Shown piece by piece: positions 26,701 through 35,109 of a stretch of 64,000 nt of DNA. Location of the stretch: assembly GCA_947044365.1 (NCBI GenBank), contig OX345643.1, positions 2,134,501 through 2,198,500 of the forward strand, in the 5' to 3' direction. The translations under genes were made by a program, and so were the position numbers. Numbering within the stretch: the stretch's first letter is position 1; the number at the start of each line of letters is the position of its first letter. The notes below the pieces were generated by a model, which saw nothing but the letters and a program-made list of their open reading frames with translations, did no database searches and was not told where the DNA came from. The DNA is from Petrosia ficiformis. Lineage: Eukaryota; Porifera; Demospongiae; Haplosclerida; Petrosiidae.

Positions 26701-27046
26701 CCTTAAGCTTATTAATCAGAATTTAGGCTATATATATAATAATATAATAATTATAACGACTGTGTTGCAGGATTTTAGTATTGAAGTCGTAATATACAAA
26801 TATATATATATAATACCTATCTATTTTGCAGTAGCAGCAACCAAAGGGTACTGTGGGTCTGGATTTTTTTGGCTATGTATAATTAATCATACTTGCGCAT
26901 GATTCTACCGCAATGTGAGAGGAAGACAAAATATTATCGTTACTATTATACTACTCACCATTGAGTACTGGAAGAGTGTGATTGACATCTTCCTCATCCT
27001 CAAGACGAGGATCGTCGAGACTGTTATCTGGCGTCTCTTCAGCCAT
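1..27046 (-). CDS. RNF213-like giant AAA+/E3 ligase, 5' part (22 exons, runs off left edge)
   Basis: RNF213 (mysterin) is a giant cytosolic AAA+ ATPase and ubiquitin ligase. Exons with matching phases: 27046-26959, 18521-18146, 17968-17847, 17405-17245, 17072-16957, 15705-15589, 15444-15281, 15199-15117, 15037-14868, 9813-9648, 9550-9242, 8348-8254, 7767-7446, 6723-4903, 4828-4421, 4207-4085, 3268-3044, 2989-2794, 2634-2414, 1130-482, 390-255, 151-1. They give about 2070 residues. The start is the ATG at 27046, with an acidic N-terminus (MAEETPDNSLDD). Exon 1130-482 carries a P-loop, GHAGDGKTHYI. The stretches WLLFFSVPKLLHLYSLL and YEGVPESFEVFYC read like the RNF213 linker just before the AAA core. 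Later AAA units and the RING lie outside the window. Intron 1 (8.4 kb) and the 9814-14867 intron are swollen with transposons. Uncertain points: exon 1 is joined on phase alone; a short exon could be missing between 2414 and 1130; the donors at 255 and 9242 are weak. The family call is from remembered motif patterns. Confidence 0.72.
2297..2400. repeat. GGAT-type simple repeat
   Basis: Degenerate tetranucleotide tract (atggatggatggatgg and variants) in the intron between exons 2634-2414 and 1130-482 of the RNF213-like gene. A similar tract lies at 8390-8475. Apart from this I see no gene or recognisable element in 1131-2296. Confidence 0.8.
8484..9219. mobile_element. hAT-like MITE, 736 bp
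   Basis: The left end is CAAGGTTGGGGTCAATTA. The right end is the inverse, AATTCACCCCAACCCTG. The flanks are atggacga (8476-8483) and atggatga (9220-9227), 7 of 8 identical, as expected for an 8-bp hAT target duplication. The interior is rich in AATTAC repeats and has no open frame. It sits in an intron of the RNF213-like gene, between exons 9550-9242 and 8348-8254. Confidence 0.75.
9829..10206. repeat. (AAT)n and (AT)n microsatellite cluster
   Basis: Long AAT runs at 9829-9905 and 10152-10205 flank AT runs at about 10060-10135. The cluster lies in the RNF213-like intron just upstream (on the minus strand) of exon 9813-9648. A dispersed-repeat head, attggggcgaagccccacac, follows from 10206. 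Confidence 0.85.
10379..10854. mobile_element. MITE with GGCTGAGCGAT ends
   Basis: The left end GGCTGAGCGATA and the right end TATCGATAAATCGCTCAGCC are inverted. Further matching inverted runs inside include gcgataat-type and ataacgat-type sequences. No clear target duplication is visible, so the superfamily is not fixed. There is no coding capacity. Confidence 0.6.
11280..12665 (+). pseudogene. Pogo/Tigger-type transposase relic
   Basis: Fragments occur in the order of a pogo/Tigger protein. At about 11300 there is a pipsqueak-type helix-turn-helix (MTSAVTECGKRMKIREAAR, then a stop). At 11646 there is QDGHLSHIFLELIE, with the second catalytic Asp in DGH. At 11710-11790 HTTHVMQPRDVGVF carries the third Asp. 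At 11885 GFRKTGIHPLNPGYI follows. After a Lys-rich stretch, 12500-12650 encodes a PHD-like zinc finger (CPVCGERYGDRS, WIQCNICEEW, CYQC), with Asp where the usual His would be. Several frameshifts and stops separate the pieces, so it is dead. It lies antisense inside the RNF213-like gene. Its outer ends were not located. Confidence 0.8.
12666..14341. other. Intronic DNA without recognised genes
   Basis: AT-rich RNF213-like intron sequence. 14128-14341 is the inverse of 24237-24450, a dispersed repeat pair that keeps the motif ctattagttccagtttc and its complement. No protein-like reading frame was seen. Confidence 0.5.
14342..14700. mobile_element. hAT-like MITE, 359 bp, perfect 8-bp TSD
   Basis: It begins CAGGGCATAAACGAAGGTG and ends with the inverse, CACCTTTGTTTATGCCCTG. 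It is flanked by aaacatat at 14334-14341 and again at 14701-14708. Inside, the ends contain further inverted CTTCGAAGGT motifs. The related repeat near 24237 gives an uninterrupted version of the left flank (acaaacataa), which supports insertion. It lies in an RNF213-like intron. Confidence 0.88.
14703..14754. repeat. (AT)n microsatellite
   Basis: About 45 bp of alternating AT that starts inside the right target duplication of the 14342-14700 element. Confidence 0.9.
15715..15835. repeat. Degenerate TGTA repeat
   Basis: Imperfect tgta/tatg units in the RNF213-like intron next to exon 15705-15589. Confidence 0.7.
18608..19376 (+). repeat. Dispersed repeat A, copy 1
   Basis: The head is attggggcgagccagagcaa followed by gccccacactagtg. 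The body has a purine-rich stretch that would read as a basic Arg/Lys peptide with stops. The tail is ggccatccctacgattgc near 19330. A second body of the same family is at 23505-24165. Heads or tails recur near 10206, 14775 (reversed), 27252 and 60235. It lies in intron 1 of the RNF213-like gene. Confidence 0.75.
19434..20083 (+). repeat. Repeat B, copy 1 (650 bp)
   Basis: Nearly identical to 22842-23493 and in the same orientation. Each copy starts CACTTTCAGTTTTTTAA and ends TTAAGAAACTGTAAGT, which are imperfect inverted ends, so B looks like a small non-autonomous DNA element. It lies 45 bp upstream of the piggyBac transposase start. Confidence 0.85.
20129..22625 (+). pseudogene. piggyBac-family transposase, two exons, recently inactivated
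   Basis: piggyBac enzymes cut and paste DNA at TTAA. Exon 1 is 20129-20162 (MTTDHEQSDTF then a split Gly) and ends at a GTGAGT donor. Exon 2 opens at 21048 after tctacag, continuing GSSSSSSEFEG in phase. The DDE-fold catalytic acids are visible in VDEAMIKCRG (about 21605), YMDRYFTS (about 21850) and GAVDKTDQ (about 22175). The C-terminus has the Cys-rich domain (YACGKCRVRLCKTPCF). Two lesions are visible: a frameshift at about 21810-21830, and a TAA at 21927 just before KNAKGFPNEL. Otherwise the frame is intact to 22625, so decay is recent. It lies on the plus strand in intron 1 of the RNF213-like gene, between two B repeats. No flanking TTAA with matching piggyBac ends was found. Confidence 0.9.
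20436..20960 (+). repeat. Four-copy tandem repeat in the transposase intron
   Basis: The unit starts tagagggtggagtatacc and includes a catgaatattcatga palindrome. Copies begin near 20438, 20591, 20740 and 20849, with spacing of about 110-150 bp. It occupies most of the inferred 885-bp intron of the piggyBac transposase. Confidence 0.85.
22842..23493 (+). repeat. Repeat B, copy 2 (652 bp)
   Basis: Direct copy of 19434-20083 with only scattered differences. The most obvious is the loss of a short ttttacaa-type stretch near its start. It follows the transposase stop by about 215 bp. Confidence 0.85.
23500..24165 (+). repeat. Dispersed repeat A, copy 2 body
   Basis: Matches 18680-19330. Its head (ggggcgagcctgagcgagcc) is at 19383-19430, on the far side of the B-transposase-B block. 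One A element therefore appears to have been split by that insertion. Confidence 0.75.
24588..24860 (+). CDS. Short basic coiled-coil ORF, unknown
   Basis: An open frame of up to 100 codons begins MLIGGMDSCSMADLERCK. It continues as a highly charged helix rich in Lys, Arg and Glu (EKDKERKKRQRLNESN). A possible splice donor (gtatgt) follows near 24818. It resembles the basic Arg/Lys peptides read from repeat A, so it may be transposon-derived or a first exon. I recognise no family. It lies antisense in RNF213-like intron 1. Confidence 0.25.
25195..25928 (+). repeat. Direct repeat C, copy 1
   Basis: Closely matches 27312-28062 in the same orientation, starting at ttttaaccttcagttggtta. It is cut short on the right by the foldback at 25929. 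Copy 2 keeps a CACTGTAAAAA terminus at 27291. Confidence 0.8.
25929..26386. mobile_element. Foldback element with about 30-bp inverted ends
   Basis: The ends are perfect inverted repeats of about 30 bp. The left starts AAAGTAACAGCAAAGGTATG and the right ends with its complement at 26386. The element interrupts repeat C just after ataaccactta. The copy at 28062 shows the uninterrupted site. There is no coding frame. Confidence 0.8.
26109..26161. repeat. 53-bp near-perfect palindrome
   Basis: The arms 26109-26126 and 26144-26161 (tatagtatgttattacac and its complement) are perfect over 18 bp. The centre, tcatacactgtatga, is itself palindromic. It is nested in the middle of the 25929-26386 foldback. 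Confidence 0.9.
26628..26690 (+). repeat. tRNA-derived SINE fragment
   Basis: Contains ggctgaagtcagtggtcctg and a degenerate B-box ggctcgattctc. It matches the 3' half of the tRNA-like sequence at 62261-62335. Confidence 0.5.
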
Positions 27047-27290
27047 CCTGACAACTGAGACACAAACTAACAAGAAGATTTGCAAATCGTCAGATTCCTC
27101 AATCAATTGATAAAGCTTTACAGTGAAGAAGTAGAGGTTTTCCTCACAAAATTTAATAAACAATTGTTCCTTTTTATTGGGAGAAATAGTCAGGTTGGCA
27201 CTCCCTCACATTTTTGTGTAGGCTAAGTACATGGTACAGTACTTGTTAGAATAATTGGGGCGAGCCCATGGCCCGTGTCACAGGAAATCC

Positions 27291-28619
27291 ACACTGTAAA
27301 AACATTGGTTTATTTTAACCTTCAGTTGGTTACAGGAGTTTCAATGTATTACTATTTTCCTGAATGTTGATTTGTTTTTCCTGTTAGGTAACATTTACGA
27401 GTCACATTTCATAAAATACATGTCATAATAAACCATATGGTAACAAATATATTAATAAATGTAGCTATATACACAGCATAGTATTATAGGTATAACCTTG
27501 TATTATTATTATTCCAATTCGAACATCTGTGAAAACAACAGATGTTACTTACTCATTCCAGAGTAATTAGTATAATTATGTACATGAATTTGTAATTATA
27601 ATAGTAAATAACATCTGTTATACTCCACAGATAATTGAGAAGTTAGAACATGAAATAGTAAGTAATTATTAAGTGATTTACATATACTATATTTGAAGTA
27701 GATTGTTGTATTATTTTTGGTACCATTCTATATTATGGCGTGTACCCTATATACTAATCAAGAAGTAAATTACTACTTGTAAACAAGGATTGACTAAAAC
27801 ACGGACTGGACCACAGACCATGGACCACAATGCGAACTACATTACTAAAATACGGACCAGAACATGCGGACCATATTCCATGTTCTAATAAATTGATGTA
27901 TGATAATTGCAACTGTTTAAAACAAATCCTTACAGGCCCTAGTTATATACAACAGTCTAGCTTTAATACTACTCCATGGGATGGTGGCTAATATTCCAAT
28001 ACAAGTGTATGATGAAACATCATAACATAATTTATTATCATCCAATAATAACCACTTAATACATACACTATATTACAACCAGCATCAGATCCTTTGTTTT
28101 AAATAGTCTTTATTCCACCTCGAGTAAATGTTACTAGAATCTTACAACACATGATCAGGTTGTTATTGTAGTGTTTTTCCAAATGTATCATACTGCCTGA
28201 GCGCCAAGATTTGGATTTGGTGTTGTTGTAGTTATAATAATCTGGCATACTTGAAGATAGCTATAGGTTGGATTATAACACATGATGAGCATCATGACAA
28301 CTTAGATGTAGCTCAATACGACCGTATATGGAGTTGGCCACAATTTGATAACTGATGCTATTATATATGACAGTTCAACTATCAATCATTATTCAGCTTA
28401 TTATAGATTCTACACAGTCACTGAGTTGTTCAAATCGAGTTTACATAGTTTTGGAGTTACATAATTATAAAGTTCACTGCATGGTTACTAAACTGTTTAT
28501 TCTATATAGCCTAGTGTGACACTGTTTGCAGTCAATAAATGCATGAAAGCTGGCCAATGTGCAGTGTGCTTGTTTCCAAAAACAGTCTTTGAATTTAAAA
28601 CTGCATGTCAACTCCAGCT
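27291..28619 (+). repeat. Direct repeat C, copy 2, with CACTG terminus
   Basis: 27291 starts CACTGTAAAAACATTGGTTT. Up to 28062 it duplicates 25195-25928. 28063-28619 has no recognised feature. A matching inverted end occurs at 29357-29414, but that end is better paired with 28620 because of the AGCT duplication. Confidence 0.65.
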
Positions 28620-29414
28620 CACTGTAAAAATGAATAGGTTATTTTAACCCTCATTTGGTTACATGAGTTTCAATTATGTAACCAAATGAGGGTTAAAATA
28701 ACATGTTTTGATTTTGATCTACATGTATATTGACTAGTATATAAGGTATATGCCATAATAAAGAATGGTACATACATGTGCTGACTTTTCAAATATCTGT
28801 GGAGTACATCACATTATTTGTTATTATAAGTACAACTTCATGTAATTATCTACTCTGCCATGATGTCTGTTGTTTTTGCAGATGTTGGACTAATAATATA
28901 CCACTATAATACTATGCTACGTATATACAGTATATATATAGCTACATTGTATTAATTAACAAAAGCAATACAATGTACATGTACTTTAAACATGTATATC
29001 TCATAATAATTACATACATGTGCTGGCGTTTCAAATATCTGTGGAGTATATACCACATGTTTGCTATTACAAGTACAAATTCATGTGCATATTTATATTA
29101 ATTAATTACTCTGGAATGAGGTAGTAACATCACTTGTTTTCACAAATAATATACCACAGGTTGTACCTACAATACTATGCTATGTATATAGCTATATTGT
29201 ATTAATATGTTTGTTACCATATGCCTTAAGCTTGTTATATAAGACATGTACTTTATATTAGTCAATATACAATGTAGGTCAAGATCAAATGAACTGTGCA
29301 TGACTTGTAAATATTAGTTAGCAGGAAATATAAATCAGCATGGAGGAAAATATAATTGCATTGAAACTCCTGTAACCAACTGAAGGTTAAAATAACCTAT
29401 TACTTTTTACAGTG
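28620..29414. mobile_element. CACTG-ended MITE, 795 bp, AGCT target duplication
   Basis: It starts CACTGTAAAAATGAATAGGT and ends with the inverse form ATTACTTTTTACAGTG. Both flanks are agct (28616-28619 and 29415-29418). A second inverted pair just inside the left end (ttaaccctcatttggttaca and its complement near 28680) makes a hairpin. CACTG-type ends recall CMC/Chapaev elements; that is inference. Related ends recur around 53200, 55890, 56226, 57105 and 57460. Confidence 0.82.
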
Positions 29415-30298
29415 AGCTAGTACAGACAAAAGATTACGTATTACTCAAATAAGACGTTGTCTAAGAATAAGTACAAATGAATATTGTTACTATGGTGACA
29501 TTATCACATTATCCTCCTTTACTACATGATGGATTGAAACGATATGGTGAGTTTTGAATATGCATCTCAACCATGGCCAGGTGTATATTCCAATCGCCAG
29601 GCTGTTGCTGTCTTGGAATCTATAAACAAATGCTGTTGAAGATCGTTTTTTCAAAGTGAATTTAGTATGAATTTTATTACAAATGCTATTAGGTTTCAAA
29701 GTTCATTATGTTCATACATAATAATTATTATACTAGTAGCCATTTTTTAAAATTTATTGTGCAGAATCTATTTTAGAGAAAGAAAAAGTTGAAATTTTCA
29801 TAAGTACATGGGATACCGTCGCATACTTATACACTGTTCAATCAAGTTTAATTTGATTGTGCATGGCCTATAATGCCCCCTCCAGTGTTCACTCAAGAAG
29901 ATGGTTACCATTGCAGAGATCATACTAGTATACTGCAATAAAAATGTGATAACATTGTAACATCTATCCATCAATGTTCTAGGACAACTGTGGACTTATA
30001 TTTATGGAAGAGGACCGGAGGGGTGGGGTGGTGGGGATTATAACTAATGTCATCAATGATCATATTCTTTTCCTGCATTCATAGTATAACGTTTGGAAAA
30101 TGTTATATTCAAAACGTTTTGGGAGCATCAAATATATGTTCTTAGAATATAGCACTTTCGGTTACAGATAATTATAACACAAGTAGCTAATTAGAAAGTA
30201 CATTTACAAATATTAATTACATGTTTTCTAGTTCGATGAATGAACTTTGGAAAGGTAGTACATATAACACATTAAAAGGAATGTAGTAGAAATAAATG
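29415..30298. other. Intergenic DNA, nothing recognised
   Basis: AT-rich sequence downstream of the dispanin gene stop. I see no coding frame with protein-like composition and no clear element. Confidence 0.5.
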
Positions 30299-33200
30299 TC
30301 AGAAGTTACTTGTTGCACTCATGATAATAGTAGTTAGTATAACGATTAATATAAGAGAAAACACCCACGCCACACATGCTGCAATGTTGCAGAATAAAGC
30401 TGTTTTTCTCTTCTGACCAGCCTCAATTAGATCTCCTCGACTTTCTGCTTCTTTGGCCTGTAAGTGTGAATAACAGTATTGTGAAATTAATGCATGCTTT
30501 GGCATTATAGTTACAGCTATAGTAAAGAATTGTTCATAAAACAAGCTAACAAAATTAAGTAATAGTTCCAATATAAATAAGTTTATTTAGTTACAGTCAT
30601 CATTTATATTGTTTACTGTTTGCTACTCTAAGCCTGTTTATCAAGTTCTATCTTCTTCACCTGATAATCTAATAATTTTGTAAAAAGAACCTCGCTATTA
30701 TTGTAATCTGAATAATTAGTCATTAATAGTTATAATACATTTTGTTATAGTTAAGATAATGCCACACCTTATAGTTTAATTATTGTGTTCTATCTACTGG
30801 GGGTGGGTGGGGAGTTTCTTGCCCCAAAAAAATTCAAAAACCTTTTAGGTAACATTTCTTAATTTATATAATTATAATTATACTATCATCCACAGTTATA
30901 GCTACATATACATGTACTGTATACATGTTCATATAACAACATAAAACACAAAATATACTCCAGCTGCATATAGGGAATGGTATCAGATTCACATTATTCT
31001 AAGATGGATGAATATGTTATTAGAAAGCCCTTTGGATTAAGAGTTGGGATGGTCAAGAGCATTTTGCTCACTAATGTACACACTCTAACTTTCCCCTCCA
31101 AACCAAAAACTCTAGATAGTACTCAGACAACACTGTATATTAATAATATACTTACATCAAAAATGTAGCTAGTGATAAGAAGGACTTTAGTAAAGAAACA
31201 AGTTTTAAGTTATGATTTGTCAGCTATAAAAAAAATGTTAGACCATAATCACATTAATGTCTATTTCCTCAATTTAGTGTTAACTATATATCTGCAGTTG
31301 GCATGACAAGAATTCAGTAAAATTATAGTGCTGTTGATTGTCAACCAATATATAAATTTATTATTATCTGTACAAAACAAGATGAGTTGTGCTCTTTTGC
31401 TAATTAGAAGTCTTCTGAAAGTGGTGAAATGGCAAATGTGAGTTATAAAAATTGTCATAATAAAAGGTTTTAGAAAAAGCCTGTCTAGTACCGGGGGTAT
31501 ACTGTATATATACATAATAATTATCTCTCGCCTGCATAAGCAGAGCAGAGGGTTACAGTTTTCTGTCTATGTGTGTGTCTTTTACCAAAATGTCTGGACA
31601 ACTTAACAACACTGAGACTTCAATCAAGCTACCAACAGACTTGAAATTATACAAGAATCAAAATAAAAGACAGTAAACAACTTAGTGAACACAATACCAT
31701 TACCATTGATTTAAAAAGTATAATTTTTTAATATATGTTATAGCTTACAGCAAATTCGTAGAAGATTGCTGAAACAGTGCACAACACTGCGTACCAAGTA
31801 CCACATAGGAAACATAATATAGTCAGGATAACAGAAAATGTTAAGATAACATTACCAGGCACATATACCGTTGTTTGGTTATAACCTGCAGTGGGTTGCT
31901 GTACTATAACAACATTGGTTTGCTGGAAGAGAAGAAACAGAGAAAGAAATAGGCAGAGAATTAGTGACAGAGAAGGGAGAATAAATTATCATAATTATAA
32001 ACATGATAAAGGGCAGATTCTACCCTAAAATTATGTAACCCTTACAAAACTATTGTTCTCCTTAATAGTATGCATGATCCTAGAGAAAACACTGAAAAAG
32101 AGTTGAGTTTGATACACGTTAGTATGCCATTGCGATAAGGTTCTATATATAATGTTCCACAATGTAGATATGACTGGATGCTTGTAAATATATACATGTA
32201 AATCATGCAAGACTCACTGATTGTTGTTGTACTGGTTCAACTTGTTGTACTGGTTCAACTTGTTGTACTGGTTCAACTTGTTGTAATGGTTCAACTTGTT
32301 GCTGTTGTGAAATATAATGATAAGGAGGAGGAGCATCACCTGTGTATATGAAGTAAATGACAGCTCACTGTAAAGTGTGATGTGCTATAATTCAATGAAT
32401 GTACTGGTTAATTTTATGAGTTTAAAAGTTTGTACATCGTTGGCCATAGATAGCTAGAAATAATTTATTAATCATATCAGTATTGTCTGGAGTGATGCAT
32501 AATTACAATTACAGGATTGCGTGCTTATGATAGCAGTAAATATATAGGGCTGATAACTCTACTGTATGTATACTAATCAAAGTGTTCATAGAATAATATA
32601 TACATCACTGTAGCAGTTTATAGTACATGTATAACAAACAACTAATTTTAAACGATTTTATATCGATCTCAGATCTGTGAACAACTATAATTTAACAGGG
32701 AGATCATATCATACCCCTATATCCATCACTGGGATAACCAGTTGGCACAGGTGCTGGTGGGTACTGTGGTTGCTGGGGAGGATAATATTGTTGCTGGGGA
32801 GGGTACCCTTGTTCTTGGTATTGAATATATTCTGGTTGTTGAGAAGGATATTGCTGTGTTGGATATGGTTGATCTGGTGTGTAAGTTTGTAGGGGATAGA
32901 CAGGAGCAGATGGATATTCTGCTAAATTCTGTTTTTGTGTGTGCTAGAAGAAAGATAATAATTATGTATCTCAATTATTATTGTGCTGAAACTAGGGTAA
33001 GCATTAGTCTTACGTAGACAGCCCCTCCCACTCTAAAAGCCAGGAAGTGTCTGGTACACTGTAAGCATAGCGTTCATTCAGCAAAATGCCAGATATCTGA
33101 TGGCAAAGCAGCAAACATTCATAGGCATGGCATGGCTTTAAACGTTCATATTGCACTAAATACAACTATCTACAGCCCAAGACTTGGTGGATTGATAGGT

Positions 33201-34373
33201 AAGGTAATTAGCAATAAAACTAAAATAGTTGATGGAAGGATAACTTCTGCACAAGGTGCTTTCAGACAAATTGTGATTTTCTCAACGATTTAATTGAGTG
33301 ACCATAATTAGATATACATTATTAATTGAATGAATAATAATATTGAATTCATACCTGGTCTAGAGGATAAGGCACCCCTGAAGAAACCAAAAATAGTGTG
33401 AATACAAATACGTGAAAAAGAAATACAATTCAATGAATATACGAAGAGCTGATAGCCAGAGTGGTATAACTGAAAAATTAGCTACTGGAAATTGCATTAA
33501 AAATAATTGTATAATTATAGATATCAGTGGCATAAAAAGCATGGGCGCCATGGGGGGACCCCATGGATAAAATTAAATTCCATGGACCGCATAGAATTTT
33601 GAAATGCATAATAATTATGGAGATTTACACCATGCTTATGGTTTATTGTGTCTCATCTAGGAATCAGCTATATACACAAGCCACAGAAGAATATATTTCG
33701 GACGCACCCTCACGATCAAAATCATCTTATAGCCTGTTACCATGCTGTTGCTTTCGAAGTTATAGAACAACTTCCATATTTCCCAGACGCTAACCAGTAT
33801 CGCACATGCGTAAATTAGAAAATAGTGTGGGCGGGGCGTTACAGAAACAACTGTTCTTCGCTCGATGACTCTTGTATTTACAAGATTCAAGATTCTAATT
33901 TCTTTTGCTGGTGAGTTGAAGCGTTAAGAAAGCTACAGATGTGAAATTCATGCTTCATTAGTTGCAGAAAGACACCAAGACAAGTGTATGAAACATCCGG
34001 GGCAACAACGCCCACACTCTGGCTAAGCTTCAATAATAACTTCCGTATTTTTTTTTAACAGCACAGGTTTCTAACTTGTTTGAATGTCTAAAAGAACTTG
34101 TAAGAAAGCCAACATATTCTTCGTTATAGTTGCGGGAAAGGAGCAAGGCGAGTGCACGCCTATGTATATGTCTATACACCAGGAAATATTTTTGATTTTT
34201 CCAATTTTTTTTTCGGCGTTGACCTGGGTATATAGTACTGTTTTGTACACTCTGCCTTTCAACCCTTCATACACATGTTTAAAGTATAGATTTAATATAT
34301 AATAACTGAATTACAGTTATGTAACACACACACACATAATATATAATTATATGTGTTTGATCTCACCTTCCAT
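30299..34373 (-). CDS. CD225/dispanin-type proline-rich transmembrane protein 1
   Basis: Complete gene of 237 residues. Exons: 34373-34367 (ATGGAAG only), 33377-33355 (23 nt), 32943-32715, 32339-32218, 31922-31749, 30457-30299; all phases agree. The N-terminal half is cytosol-type Pro/Gln/Tyr-rich sequence (YPPQQQYYPPQQPQYPP), a PPPY WW-domain ligand motif, and four VEP(L/V)QQ repeats. The C-terminal half is a two-pass membrane module. Helix 1 lies at about 151-183 (VILTFSVILTILCFLCGTW). The CD225-like loop is AKEAESRGDLIEAGQKRKTA. Helix 2 lies at about 203-230. CD225 proteins (IFITM, PRRT and TMEM families) act in membrane trafficking and fusion control. Exons 1 and 2 match, in length and phase, those of the paralogue at 57874. 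The specific subfamily is unresolved. Confidence 0.82.
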
Positions 34374-35109
34374 TGATCCGTCTGTTGAACAAGAGGCTAA
34401 CGCGAAAAACTTGACTGACTGACTGACAGTAAAGAGTTCAGTGATTATATATATGCAAGTACGTTGTACAGGATATTGAATGAGGAAGTGATATAACATT
34501 ACTGTAGGGTGGCTTCTTTATGTAGCGGTCATTGCATTACATTTTGCATGCACTAACTGTTTCCTTATTATCAATAAGGAAACAGTCAGTGCAAACAAAC
34601 TGTATTGATTTTAGAGTGTGAACATCAGATTTGGATTATCATGACAAAGTGTAACAATAAAAATGTCAGTATTAAGAGATCGTGCATCTGAAGTTTCTAT
34701 ATAACACTGATCATAATCCATCCTTACTGTAGGACAATAACACGACACTGTACAAACAGCAAGATTATTAAAGTAGTCAGGATTAAAAATTTCATTTATA
34801 TTTACAGATATATATTATAGCCCTTTGCAGGAATTATATAATGTTGAGTGGGTATATTGAAGGCACTACCAGTGCTACAAATCAAATCAATGGTTTTATT
34901 ATCTGTGATTTTACAATGCACTGAAAAATCGCAAAACAATTTAAAACCCAAGAATTGTATATAGCCATAAACGCAAATCCATATGGAGTATGCAGGGAGA
35001 ATGTAGATAAAGGTCTCTTTACATTAATTTGTAAAAACAATTATTGTCTAACTCCTGAGGTGGATTAAGTATAACTGGATTGTAAAGAAGATATTAAAAT
35101 GATAAGTAA
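34374..35109. other. Intergenic region between the dispanin 5' end and the CCDC142-like 3' end
   Basis: 736 bp that should hold the dispanin promoter and the CCDC142-like 3' end. The only distinct structure is the hairpin at 34550-34592. Confidence 0.6.
34550..34592. repeat. Hairpin with 20-bp arms and 3-nt loop
   Basis: The left arm gcactaactgtttccttatt and the right arm aataaggaaacagtcagtgc pair with one mismatch. It lies about 180 bp upstream of the dispanin ATG. It could be a tiny MITE footprint, a cruciform or an RNA hairpin. Confidence 0.85.

Noticed and set aside
27291..29414. Single 2.1-kb element with CACTG ends
   Set aside because: The right end pairs better with 28620, which shares the AGCT duplication. 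27291 has no matching flank.
33545..33567. Hairpin around ccatggggggaccccatgg
   Set aside because: Short, single and inside an intron. No context suggests a function.
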